Positions 24,209 to 32,484 of a stretch of 39,834 nt of DNA are shown in pieces. A program made the translations under genes and the position numbers. Source of the stretch: Verrucomicrobiota bacterium (lineage in GTDB: Bacteria; Verrucomicrobiota; Verrucomicrobiia; Chthoniobacterales; UBA10450); contig JAFASN010000040.1 of NCBI GenBank assembly GCA_019244415.1, forward strand, positions 1 through 39,834, read 5' to 3'. Position 1 is the stretch's first letter. The number at the start of each line of letters is the position of its first letter. The notes beneath the pieces are model-generated. The model was not told where the DNA came from, ran no database searches, and worked only from the letters and a program-made list of their open reading frames with translations.

Positions 24209-25987
24209 TTATACCTCAGCCGCTTCGAGGAAACCTTCGAGCTGCCGGATACGCGTCGGGTGCCGCATTTTGCGGAGCGCTTTTGCTTCGATCTGGCGAA
24301 TGCGCTCGCGCGTAACGCGGAATTGCCGCCCCACTTCTTCCAGCGTCCGGCTATAGCCATCCACGAGCCCAAAGCGCTGCTCCAGTACCTGGCGCTCGCG
24401 TTCGGTCAACGTCTCCAATACGTCTTTGATCTTTTCCTTCAGCAGCACGATCGCGGTCATGTCGCACGGATTTTCCGCGCCTTTGTCTTCGATGAAATCG
24501 CCGAAGTTTGTCTCCTCGCTTTCACCCACAGGCGCCTGAAGCGAGATCGGCTGCTGCGCCATCTTTAGTACGGCGCGCACGCGATCCACCGGCAGCAGAA
24601 TTTCCTCCGCCACCTCTTCCGGCGTCGGCTCGCGCCCGTATTCCTGCACCAGTTGTTTCTGCACGCGCATCAGCTTGTTGATCGTCTCGATCATATGCAC
24701 CGGGATGCGAATGGTGCGCGCCTGGTCGGCGATCGAGCGGGTGATCGCCTGCCGAATCCACCATGTCGCGTAGGTGGAGAACTTATAGCCGCGACGGTAC
24801 TCAAATTTCTCTACCGCTTTCATCAGCCCCATGTTTCCTTCCTGGATCAAATCGAGGAAAGAAAGGCCGCGGTTGGTGTACTTTTTGGCGATGGAAATAA
24901 CGAGCCGCAGATTGGCTTCAACCATTTCGGTCTTGGCCCGGAGCGCCTTACGCAGCCAGGTCTTCAGCGCGTGATAAAGCTCCACGTACTCATCGCTCGA
25001 GAGCCATGCTTCGCGCTCGAGCTGCCCGAAGCTGATCGGCGGCTTGCCACGCCCGCCGTGTTTTGTCGCCTCACTCTTTAGCGTCATGAGGGTGGCGAAA
25101 TGCGCGTCCGCCAGATGGACGAATTCCTCCGTCACCTTTTGCTTGAAATAGAAACGCGGGTAGAGGCGTTGGAGCGCGGCCACTGAACGGCCGAAGACTT
25201 TCGCCCGCTCCTGCTGGTGCCGTGCTGAGGCTTCGCAAAGATGGACATATTGTTCGCTGATGGTTGCGCCGAGTTTCTCGACCTTGTGACAAAGGCGCGG
25301 CAGCATCTTCATGTAGCGCTCGCGGCTTTCAATCTTTTTATCGAGAATCACGCGGTCGAATCGCTCACGACCTTCCGCCAGTTTTTGCGCCAGCTCGAGG
25401 TGCGCCCGCAGGATAAAACCGAAGCGGTTGATGTGCTGCTGCACCATGCCCTCGGCTTCCTCGATGCGCTTGGAGATTTCCACCTCCTGCTCGCGGGTAA
25501 GCAGCGGCACCTGGCCCATCTGCTTCAGATACATCCGCACAGGATCATCTAGGATATCGAAGCGCGTGTCGGGTTTCTCTTCCTCGTCTTCTTCCTCGCT
25601 CTCCTTTTTGCCGTCCTTGTAGCGATCGACTTCGGATGCCTCGATGACATCGATCTCCATGCGTCGCAGCTGGCCGAGAATGGCATCCAGCTCGTCTGGA
25701 TCTGTCACACCGGCCGGCAGAGCCTCGTTCAGATCGTCGAAGGTGACGTAGCCCTGTTCCTTCGCCAGCTTGATTAATTCGCGAATCCGCGCCTGCAAAT
25801 CATCGCTGCCATTGTTGCGCGATGGCGCAGTGTGCGTCGCGACAGGAATGGTCGAGCCCAATTGTACTTTGCGCGGGCGTCCGCGGCGTCGAGCCGGCTT
25901 CGCGCCGTTGTGGCTGGCCGCACCGGAATGGTGAGCGTGCGCGCGATCTGTTCGCGCGCTCCCATTGCGGTTGGGCTTCTTACTCAC
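24209..25987 (-). CDS. rpoD: Primary sigma factor RpoD
   Basis: A 592-residue sigma70. It contains a region 1.1-like segment ([28 protein letters not shown]), region 1.2 ([33 protein letters not shown]), region 2 ([29 protein letters not shown] and [21 protein letters not shown]), region 3 ([15 protein letters not shown]) and region 4 ([15 protein letters not shown] and [27 protein letters not shown]). It directs housekeeping transcription. Unusually, the first 45 residues form a basic tail with an AT-hook core, ARRRGRPRK at 32-40. It lies 39 bp downstream of dnaG, a partial version of the macromolecular-synthesis operon. Confidence 0.98.
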   Translation of the reverse strand: MSKKPNRNGSARTDRAHAHHSGAASHNGAKPARRRGRPRKVQLGSTIPVATHTAPSRNNGSDDLQARIRELIKLAKEQGYVTFDDLNEALPAGVTDPDELDAILGQLRRMEIDVIEASEVDRYKDGKKESEEEDEEEKPDTRFDILDDPVRMYLKQMGQVPLLTREQEVEISKRIEEAEGMVQQHINRFGFILRAHLELAQKLAEGRERFDRVILDKKIESRERYMKMLPRLCHKVEKLGATISEQYVHLCEASARHQQERAKVFGRSVAALQRLYPRFYFKQKVTEEFVHLADAHFATLMTLKSEATKHGGRGKPPISFGQLEREAWLSSDEYVELYHALKTWLRKALRAKTEMVEANLRLVISIAKKYTNRGLSFLDLIQEGNMGLMKAVEKFEYRRGYKFSTYATWWIRQAITRSIADQARTIRIPVHMIETINKLMRVQKQLVQEYGREPTPEEVAEEILLPVDRVRAVLKMAQQPISLQAPVGESEETNFGDFIEDKGAENPCDMTAIVLLKEKIKDVLETLTERERQVLEQRFGLVDGYSRTLEEVGRQFRVTRERIRQIEAKALRKMRHPTRIRQLEGFLEAAEV

Positions 25988-26026
25988 GGGAAAACGTCAG
26001 GGCTCACCAACTCTTCACTGGGATGT

Positions 26027-27868
26027 TCACGTTTCGCGCGGACGAGCCGGCGAAAACCTGTCAAAATCGTGGAGCTGCTCACGCAGGTCAAGGACTTGTT
26101 TCTGTAACTGCATAATCTCGCCAGCAGTGAGACTCGGCCGGCGCAACTTGCTCTCGGCCGCGTCCAGCTCGCGCCGCAAGCCTGCCTGGCGCAGGCCGTT
26201 CCACCATTCTCGCGCCACTGTCGCGGGCTCTTCCGGCAGCCGTTGCAAAAGCCAGCCGGAAACCAGCGCTTCGTCACCGGATTCCAGCGTACTCTCGAAG
26301 GCACTGAGCGACGCGGGATCATCCGGCCTGAAATTCGCAGTTAAGATTTTCGCCAGCAACTCCGCCCCGGGAAGGCCAGGCAACGTCTTGCGCCAATTCT
26401 GTGCGAGGAGAAAGTTCCTCGCATTTTCATCGCGCAGAGCAAGGAGGCAGAGCATGGCTAAATCGTGCGGCGGCGCAGGGGTAACCGCGGTACTGCCCTC
26501 CACTTGAGCAGAGCGAGTGCCAGCGCCGTCGCGCCCGAGAGCCGAGTAGCTCGCGCGCACCGCTTTATCGAGATCAGCAGCGCGGATGGCGAGCCGGGCC
26601 GCGATCCTGTTAATCACTTCCCCGCGCATTAACGGGTCGCGTACATGCGCCACGGCGCCTGCCAGCTCGCGCGCCACGCGCAATTTCTCACCGAGCGAGC
26701 TGAGGTTCGCCGTACTCGTTTTCTTTTCCGTCCAGTAATCGAAGAAATCGGGCGCCGCCGCGATCAGCTTCTCGAACGCCTCACGCCCCGCTTTGCGCAC
26801 GAGCGAGTCCGGGTCTTCGCCTGGAGGCATCTCGGCCACGCGGACGATCAAATCATTTTGCAGCAGCGCTTCGAGGGAACGCTCGGCTGCTTTTTGCCCG
26901 GCCGCGTCAGCGTCGAAACAAAGTACCACTTCCGCAACGAGCCGCTTCAACGTGTGCGCCTGTCGCTCCGTAAACGCGGTTCCCTGTGGTGCGACAACAT
27001 TCTGGATACCCGCTTGGAACAGCGTGATCAAATCGAGCTGTCCTTCGCAAACAATTGCGCTGTTCGCCTCGATCAGCGCGCGTTTGGTTTTGTGCAGCCC
27101 GAAGAGCACCTCCCCTTTACGAAACAGCGGCGTCTCCGGTGAGTTGATGTACTTTGCCGCGCTCGCCTCCGCCGTAAGTACGCGACCGGAGAATGCGATG
27201 ACTTCGCCGATGTCGTTCGCGATGGGGAACATCAAACGACCGCGGAAGCGATCGTAGGTTTGATGTTTAATGTTTGATGTTTGATTTGAATCGGACTCAC
27301 GCATCGAAACCAGACCGCTCGCGATCAAATCGCGTTGCGCGTAACCATGATCCGCCGCCCATTTCGAAAAACTGTCCCAGCTCTCGGGCGCATAACCAAG
27401 CTTCCAAGATCGCGCGACTTCCGCGCTGATGCCGCGCGTTTTCAGGTACTCACGCCCGGGAGCGCCGAGCTCGCGCTTCATCAGGTTTTCGTGGAACCAT
27501 TCCGCCGCTTCCGCGTGCAGCTTGAGCAACATGCGGCGCGCCTCGTGCTGCCCGTTTTCGTTTCCGCTCGGGCGTTCCTCGATGATCGCGATTCCGGCCC
27601 GTTGGGCCAGCTTCCGCGCTGCCGCCGGAAAATCGAGGTGCTCGTACTCCATGACAAAACGGAAAACCGAGCCGCCCGCGCCGCAGCCGAAGCAATGAAA
27701 ACTCTGCCGCGAGGGCGAGACGGTGAACGAGGGCGTTTTCTCCTGATGAAACGGACAGAGCGCCTTAAATGTGGCGCCCGCGCGCTTGAGCGGAAAGTAC
27801 GTGCCGATCACCTCCACGATGTCGTTCGCGCTCGCGATCTGCTCGATTGTCTCCGGAGGAATCGCCAT
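26027..27868 (-). CDS. dnaG: DNA primase DnaG
   Basis: A 613-residue primase when started at ATG 27868; a TTG at 27895 would add nine residues. The N-terminal CHC2 zinc-binding domain has Cys38, His41, Cys59 and Cys62 (CPFHQEKTPSF, FHCFGCG). The TOPRIM/catalytic part includes IVCEGQLDLITLFQAG, NVVAPQGTAFTERQA and VVLCFDADAAGQKAAERSLE, followed by a C-terminal helicase-interaction-like domain. It makes RNA primers for replication. Residues about 195-204 (QTSNIKHQT region) come from a 7-bp tandem DNA repeat inserted in frame just before the conserved YDRFRGRLMFPI. It heads the dnaG-rpoD unit. Confidence 0.97.
   Translation of the reverse strand: MAIPPETIEQIASANDIVEVIGTYFPLKRAGATFKALCPFHQEKTPSFTVSPSRQSFHCFGCGAGGSVFRFVMEYEHLDFPAAARKLAQRAGIAIIEERPSGNENGQHEARRMLLKLHAEAAEWFHENLMKRELGAPGREYLKTRGISAEVARSWKLGYAPESWDSFSKWAADHGYAQRDLIASGLVSMRESDSNQTSNIKHQTYDRFRGRLMFPIANDIGEVIAFSGRVLTAEASAAKYINSPETPLFRKGEVLFGLHKTKRALIEANSAIVCEGQLDLITLFQAGIQNVVAPQGTAFTERQAHTLKRLVAEVVLCFDADAAGQKAAERSLEALLQNDLIVRVAEMPPGEDPDSLVRKAGREAFEKLIAAAPDFFDYWTEKKTSTANLSSLGEKLRVARELAGAVAHVRDPLMRGEVINRIAARLAIRAADLDKAVRASYSALGRDGAGTRSAQVEGSTAVTPAPPHDLAMLCLLALRDENARNFLLAQNWRKTLPGLPGAELLAKILTANFRPDDPASLSAFESTLESGDEALVSGWLLQRLPEEPATVAREWWNGLRQAGLRRELDAAESKLRRPSLTAGEIMQLQKQVLDLREQLHDFDRFSPARPRET
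27261..27288. repeat. In-frame 7-bp tandem repeat inside dnaG
   Basis: On the minus strand four near-identical 7-bp units follow one another: TCAAACA, TCAAACA, TTAAACA, TCAAACC. The DNA here is strikingly AT-rich compared with flanking coding sequence, and the encoded SNIKHQT is the kind of peptide produced by short dispersed repeats seen in Verrucomicrobia and Planctomycetes. Length 28 nt plus an imperfect lead-in. Confidence 0.7.
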
Positions 27869-27984
27869 CTTTTGTTTTCCCGCGCTGCGTGGCAAACTTA
27901 GCGCGTGCTCGCCGTTCGCATTCGAAAATTTCTCTCGCCTCGAGCGGACGGTAACGCTCTTGAGGCATCCCGCCGCGAAACCGT

Positions 27985-28024
27985 TAAGGTCACTGCTTCA
28001 CGAAATCTCTCGACTTCGTTCGGG
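27985..28024. repeat. Probable dispersed repeat fragment upstream of the NfeD-family gene
   Basis: The stretch ending CTCGACTTCGTTCGGGATGA resembles short dispersed elements common in environmental bacterial genomes (CTCGACT..CGGGATGAC). It ends precisely at the ATG of the downstream gene (28025), so the element appears to supply or abut the start codon. Only one copy is in this window, so the call rests on resemblance. Confidence 0.4.
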
Positions 28025-29398
28025 ATGACGCTCGCTCTCGCGCTGCTAATCGCGTCGCCTCTCGCCCACGCCCGCGACATCATCCACAAAGGCGATGTCG
28101 TCGTCGTTCCCGTTCACGGCGAGATTTCGCCCTCGCTTCATTTTTTCCTCCGCCGCGGCGTTAAACTGGCCGAAGCGAACGGCGCCAGCGCCGTCATCCT
28201 CGACATGAATACGTACGGCGGCCGGCTCGATTCCGCCGAAGAAATTACGGGTGTACTCAACCAGCTCGCCATTCCCACTTACACGTTTATTAACAGCAAC
28301 GCCGGCTCTGCTGGCTCAATCATCGCGCTCGCGACCAAACACATCTACATGGCCCCGGTCAGCGCCATCGGCGCCGCCGCGCCTGTACTTTCCACCGGCG
28401 CGGACTTGCCGGAAACAGAGCGCGACAAAACCGTTTCGTACTTTTCCGCGCTCGTCCGCAGCATGGCGATACGCAACGGCCACAATCCCGACATTGCTGA
28501 AGCGTTCATGAACAAGGACAAGGAATTGAAAATCGGCGACCGCGTGGTGCACGCCAAAGGATCGCTACTCACGCTGAACGCGCAGGAAGCTACCGAGCTG
28601 ATCAATGGCAAACCGCTCCTGGCCGACGGTATCGCGCAATCGCTCGATGATCTCGCACAAAAGGCGAAGCTCACCGGCGCGCGAGTCGAGCTTCAGCCCA
28701 GCGGCTTCGAGCAGCTCGCGCTTTGGATCACTGCGCTCGCGCCCGTACTCTTGCTTGTCGGGATTGTCTGCGCTTATCTCGAATTCAAGCTGCCCGGAGT
28801 CACGTTGCCCGGCGTGATTTCAGGGCTTTGTTTTGTCCTCTTTTTCCTCGGCCATTATCTCGCCGGACTCGCTGGATGGGAAGCTCCCGTACTTTTCGGG
28901 CTCGGCGTCGCGCTTGTCCTCGTGGAGATTTTGTTCTTTGCCCATTCGACCATCATTTTCGGGGTGGTCGGCGCGTTCCTCATTTTCGCGTCGCTCATCT
29001 GGGCAATGACGGACCGCTATCCTGACCAGCCAGTGTTTCCCTCGACGCACATGCTGATCATGCCACTGCTAAATCTTTCCCTCGCGATCATCGCCTCGAT
29101 CGTCGTGATCGCGCTGCTCACGCGCTATTTGCCACGCACGAGCTTCTACCGCCGTTTCGCTCTGATCGCGGCGAATCCCTCCGGCCCGTCGTTCAGCGCA
29201 CCGCGAGAGTTTGAGACTGCGACACCGATCGCCCCAGGCGCGCAGGGTGTGGCCGTGACGACATTGCGCCCGAGCGGCAAAGCACAATTCGGCGAACGCG
29301 TCATCGACGTCATCACCGGCGGCGAATTCATCTCGCCGCAAACACCGGTGATCGTGTCGCAGGTGGACGGCATGCGCGTGCTGGTGCGCGCAGGCTAG
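28025..29398 (+). CDS. NfeD/ClpP-class membrane serine protease
   Basis: A 457-residue protein started at ATG 28025, which gives a clean signal peptide (MTLALALLIASPLAHA); the longer frame from 27905 reads through repeat DNA. Residues 20-225 are a ClpP-like (SppA/NfeD long-form) protease domain: VVVVPVHGEISPSLHFFLRRG, SAVILDMNTYGGRLDSAEEI and the nucleophile region NAGSAGSII, with Ser95 before AG. Four or more TM segments follow (about residues 240-370, ITALAPVLLLVGIVCAYLEF onward) and a C-terminal NfeD OB-fold with GAQGVAVTTLRPSGKAQFG. Such proteins cleave hydrophobic membrane peptides and work with flotillin/stomatin partners; floA is 13 kb away. Confidence 0.92.
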   Translation: MTLALALLIASPLAHARDIIHKGDVVVVPVHGEISPSLHFFLRRGVKLAEANGASAVILDMNTYGGRLDSAEEITGVLNQLAIPTYTFINSNAGSAGSIIALATKHIYMAPVSAIGAAAPVLSTGADLPETERDKTVSYFSALVRSMAIRNGHNPDIAEAFMNKDKELKIGDRVVHAKGSLLTLNAQEATELINGKPLLADGIAQSLDDLAQKAKLTGARVELQPSGFEQLALWITALAPVLLLVGIVCAYLEFKLPGVTLPGVISGLCFVLFFLGHYLAGLAGWEAPVLFGLGVALVLVEILFFAHSTIIFGVVGAFLIFASLIWAMTDRYPDQPVFPSTHMLIMPLLNLSLAIIASIVVIALLTRYLPRTSFYRRFALIAANPSGPSFSAPREFETATPIAPGAQGVAVTTLRPSGKAQFGERVIDVITGGEFISPQTPVIVSQVDGMRVLVRAG

Positions 29399-30908
29399 CG
29401 CCGGCAAACGCGACGGCGGAGCGCAATCAACACGGCAAGTCCCCCCATTAGAAGCACCCAGGTGGATGGCTCCGGCACGATAAGGAGCTCGCCTGTGCCG
29501 GTGAACTCGGGAAATTCGTACATCGCGCCGCTGCCAAGCGCGCCGTACGTGCCCGGGGCCGTAACATAAACGCCGTTGATAATGAGCGCGGCGACCTGAT
29601 CTGGCACACCGGTGTAGTTAAGGTTGATTCCGTTCCTGTTCGTGAAGTTGAACGAGAGCGAAGCGTTGTCAGCGATGTAGTTATTCGTGGCGCCGTTTTG
29701 CAGCGTGAGCTGGATGCCGCTCCCGCTGGCGAGGCTCACGTTACCCGTACCCAGCGCGCCGTCGTGATTGGCGATCAGCGTGCCGGCGTTGATGGTGGTG
29801 CCCCCATTGTAAGTGTTCGTGCCTGAAAGTGTGAGGCTGCCGCTGCCCAGCTTCGTTAAGCCACCGTCCGTCGTGCCGGTGCTCGCGTCGTGCAGCAGAT
29901 TTTGCGCGATGGTAATGTTGAAGCCGTCGCTGTCGATGTTCGCGCCGCCAGCCTGGACATGGACAGTGCCGATGAGACTCATGAAACCGAAACCGCTCGG
30001 AGGATCGCCCTGGGTGGCCTGGAGAATGCCGCCGTTGAAATTAAACGTCGACGGCAACGGGGCGTAGTAATAGCCCGAAACTCCAGTCGTGGAAAGCGTT
30101 CCGCCGTTGAGGTTATACGCGCCTTTCTCCAAATTCAGGCCGGCGGATATGTCGTTAGTCCCGCCATTTTGGTTGAAGGTTCCAATCCCTACGTCCTCGG
30201 AGTATGCGTGATTGTGCCGCCGGTCTGGTTGAAGGTACCGCTACCGACGAACGCGCCGGTTCCGTTATAGCCAACGTTCAGAGTACTGCCCACTGAGATC
30301 GTACCGCCGCTCAGATTGTAGGTGCCAGTGCTGTGTGCAGTGTATCCAATGGTGATGTCTGCCGCGGTGTTCGTGCCGCCACTCTGGTTGAAAGTACCAT
30401 TGCCGCAGTAGCCGATGGTCTCCTCGGTATTTGCGTAGCCCGACGAATTGAGCGAGCCGAGCGTGGCGGTTCCATTAAAGCTGTTCAAATTGTAGGTGCC
30501 GCTGCTTCCCGCGTTATAGCCTATCGAAAGTGACGACCCAGCATCGTTATTACCACCCGTCTGCGTGAAAGTGCCGGTGCCGTAATTTCCTATGATTTCG
30601 GCGGTGGGCGACACTGTACCGCTGCTTAAGTTGTAAATGCCGTTGCTCGTAGTTTGGTCGGCTACATCGAGCTCGTTATTTATGAGGAGCGTGCCGCTCG
30701 TTTGATCGAGCACCCCTGTGCCTGTCTCGCCGACTGTAACGTTCCCGTACCCGGCGTCGGAATTAACAGTGTATGGACTATTTCCGTTGCTCGCGTCCAC
30801 AGTGAGGTCTCCTGCCTCCAGTGCGCGGGCCTGCAAGAGGAACACCGCGACCGCAGCGGCAACAAAAACGAACAGCAGCCTTGCAGGTGATCGAGGCTTC
30901 ATTGCCAC
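29395..30908 (-). pseudogene. T5SS/PEP-CTERM-repeat exported protein, split by a frameshift
   Basis: Two frames, 30908-30189 and 30132-29395, read as one ~500-residue protein. The first has a signal peptide (ARLLFVFVAAAVAVFLLQARA) and repeats such as GTFTQTGGNN and GTYNLSSG with IGYNAGSSGTYNL, matching the T5SS/PEP-CTERM-associated repeat. It stops just after GTFNQTGGTITHT. In another frame the pattern resumes immediately (EDVGIGTFNQNGGTN, then GAYNLNGGTL), then an autotransporter-associated strand repeat (NTYNGGTTINAGTL) and a PEP-CTERM tag VPEPSTWVLLMGG plus basic end. A one-base loss (or two-base gain) near 30199-30204 explains the break. It could be a real mutation, a phase-variable site or a base-calling error. 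Confidence 0.8.
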
Positions 30909-30984
30909 GGATTGAGCGTGAACGTGTCTGCGCGAAAGGCGACGCCTCGTATGAAGCTGAGCAATCCGACTACGGCGTGCCTTT

Positions 30985-31785
30985 TCATTTATGTTCTCCG
31001 CTCGCGCGCGCGCCCCGATGCCGCTGCAAGGCGACTAGCGTTCCGATTCCGCCGAGGATCAGCGCCCAGGTCTGCGGCTCGGGTACTGACTCAACATCGA
31101 GCGTGAGATTATCGAAATTGAGTTGATGAATGACCGATGAGCCGGAGTCGAGGGAAATAGTCGCCTGAAACGATAGCGCGCCGCCGTTTACGGTGGAACC
31201 CGTTGTGACGACCAAAGTGGCCGAGCCGGGTGAACTGGTTGTTGGGTTCACCACCGTGAGCGTTCCGCCCAGATCGACACCGCCCGCGAGTAACTCCATC
31301 GTGAAGTGGTCTGGAAGCGGCAGGTCTTTGCGCTCATACAGCTGCAATGTCATGGTGTAGGTCGAGTTTGGCTGGACTTGTGTGTTGGAGAGAATGTTCG
31401 AAGGGCTGGAGAAAATGGACTGTGGGCCGCTGGTTTGGCCGCCGGTGAACAAATACCCCGTCGGCTGCGATGGAGGGGCTCCTCCGGCAGCATAGTAAGT
31501 CGCCGGATCGAGATACTGGATGCCGGCATTCCCGGTGGCCGAGAATCCCAGCACATCGGTCGTCCCCAGCGGCGCGCCGGAGGGAACTTGATAAACGTTG
31601 ACGCCTGTACCAAAGGTTAGCGTATATTGATCGACGGCAAGATCGCCTCCGCCATTGGCGGTGTTATTAGTTGCGTCGAACCCGGGATTGGTGATTGGAA
31701 CCGGAGTAGCCTGAATGCGCGAGAGCGGGGCGAAGCAGAGCGGCGCCGCGATCACACACAGAAGAAGAAAAGTGGTACGCTGCAT
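30985..31785 (-). CDS. PEP-CTERM exported protein
   Basis: A 266-residue protein with an N-terminal signal peptide (MQRTTFLLLCVIAAPLCFAPLS), a body starting PVPITNPGFDATNNTANGGGD typical of discoidin/DUF-like beta-sandwich exported proteins, and a C-terminal VPEPQTWALILGG tag with a basic end. The tag has Gln in place of the usual Ser/Ala, still within the PEP-CTERM pattern. It lies 76 bp upstream of the frameshifted PEP-CTERM gene on the same strand and may be in one operon. Function unknown; location likely the outer surface. Confidence 0.85.
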   Translation of the reverse strand: MQRTTFLLLCVIAAPLCFAPLSRIQATPVPITNPGFDATNNTANGGGDLAVDQYTLTFGTGVNVYQVPSGAPLGTTDVLGFSATGNAGIQYLDPATYYAAGGAPPSQPTGYLFTGGQTSGPQSIFSSPSNILSNTQVQPNSTYTMTLQLYERKDLPLPDHFTMELLAGGVDLGGTLTVVNPTTSSPGSATLVVTTGSTVNGGALSFQATISLDSGSSVIHQLNFDNLTLDVESVPEPQTWALILGGIGTLVALQRHRGARASGEHK

Positions 31786-31893
31786 ATCTTCTTACCATGC
31801 GAAAAAGCGGCTGCCGAAACGGACATTGCGCCGGAATGTTCTTCCTTTGCGCGGAAGTCGTGTGGTAGGCTGTATCATAGGGCGTCCCTCCAA

Positions 31894-32484
31894 GTGCAAA
31901 CGGCTCGACAACTCACGGCTCTCCTAGGCGAATGGAGCCGCGGTGATGACCACGCCGGCGCTGATGTGATGGCGCTGGTTTACGATGAATTGCGCAAGGT
32001 GGCGCGCGTCCATCTTCGGCTGGAACGGCCTGATCACACGCTCCAGCCCACAGCGCTCGTGCATGAAACTTACCTGCGCATGATCGGCACGGATGCGCCG
32101 GCGAATTGCGAGACACGCGCGCAATTCTTCGGGATCGCGGCGCGCGCGATGCGCCGGATTCTGGTCGAGCACGCCCGCGCTCGTAATGCGGACAAACGCG
32201 GCGGTCTTCACCAAAAGGTGCCGCTGAGCGAAGCGCGCTGGGTGCCGCAATCACGCGAGCTCGACTTGGTGGCGCTCGATGGCGCGCTGGAAACGTTCCG
32301 CGCGAGCTACCCGCGCCAGAGCCGCGTGGTCGAGCTGAAGTTTTTTGGCGGACTCGATTTCAAGCAAATCGCCGAGCTGCTCACTGTTTCGGAGAAAACG
32401 ATCCTGCGCGACTGGAGCTTCGCGAAGCTGTGGCTTTGCCGCGAGCTGCAGCTGGATGGCAATGCTCAACCCACAGCAAGTTAA
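31894..32484 (+). CDS. ECF-type sigma factor (TIGR02999/Sig-70_X6-like)
   Basis: A 196-residue protein from a GTG at 31894; an open frame extends upstream to 31627 but is antisense to the PEP-CTERM gene and unlike sigma factors. It starts QTARQLTALLGEWSRGDDHAGADVMALVYDELRKVARVHL and has the family-typical LQPTALVHETYLRMIG and FFGIAARAMRRILVEHARARNADKRGG. Region 4 is VVELKFFGGLDFKQIAELLTVSEKTILRDWSFAKLWL. These ECFs commonly sit beside Ser/Thr kinases, as here: the kinase gene starts within its last 23 nt. No anti-sigma gene is adjacent, so control may be through phosphorylation by the kinase. Confidence 0.9.
   Translation: MQTARQLTALLGEWSRGDDHAGADVMALVYDELRKVARVHLRLERPDHTLQPTALVHETYLRMIGTDAPANCETRAQFFGIAARAMRRILVEHARARNADKRGGLHQKVPLSEARWVPQSRELDLVALDGALETFRASYPRQSRVVELKFFGGLDFKQIAELLTVSEKTILRDWSFAKLWLCRELQLDGNAQPTAS

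Noticed and set aside
29600..30900. Repetitive DNA that might be a CRISPR or VNTR array
   Set aside because: Units are degenerate protein repeats (GTFNQ/GTYNL types) with variable spacing, not identical direct repeats with unique spacers.
31627..31893. N-terminal extension of the ECF sigma gene upstream of GTG 31894
   Set aside because: The extra 89 residues are antisense to the PEP-CTERM start and unlike any sigma N-terminus.
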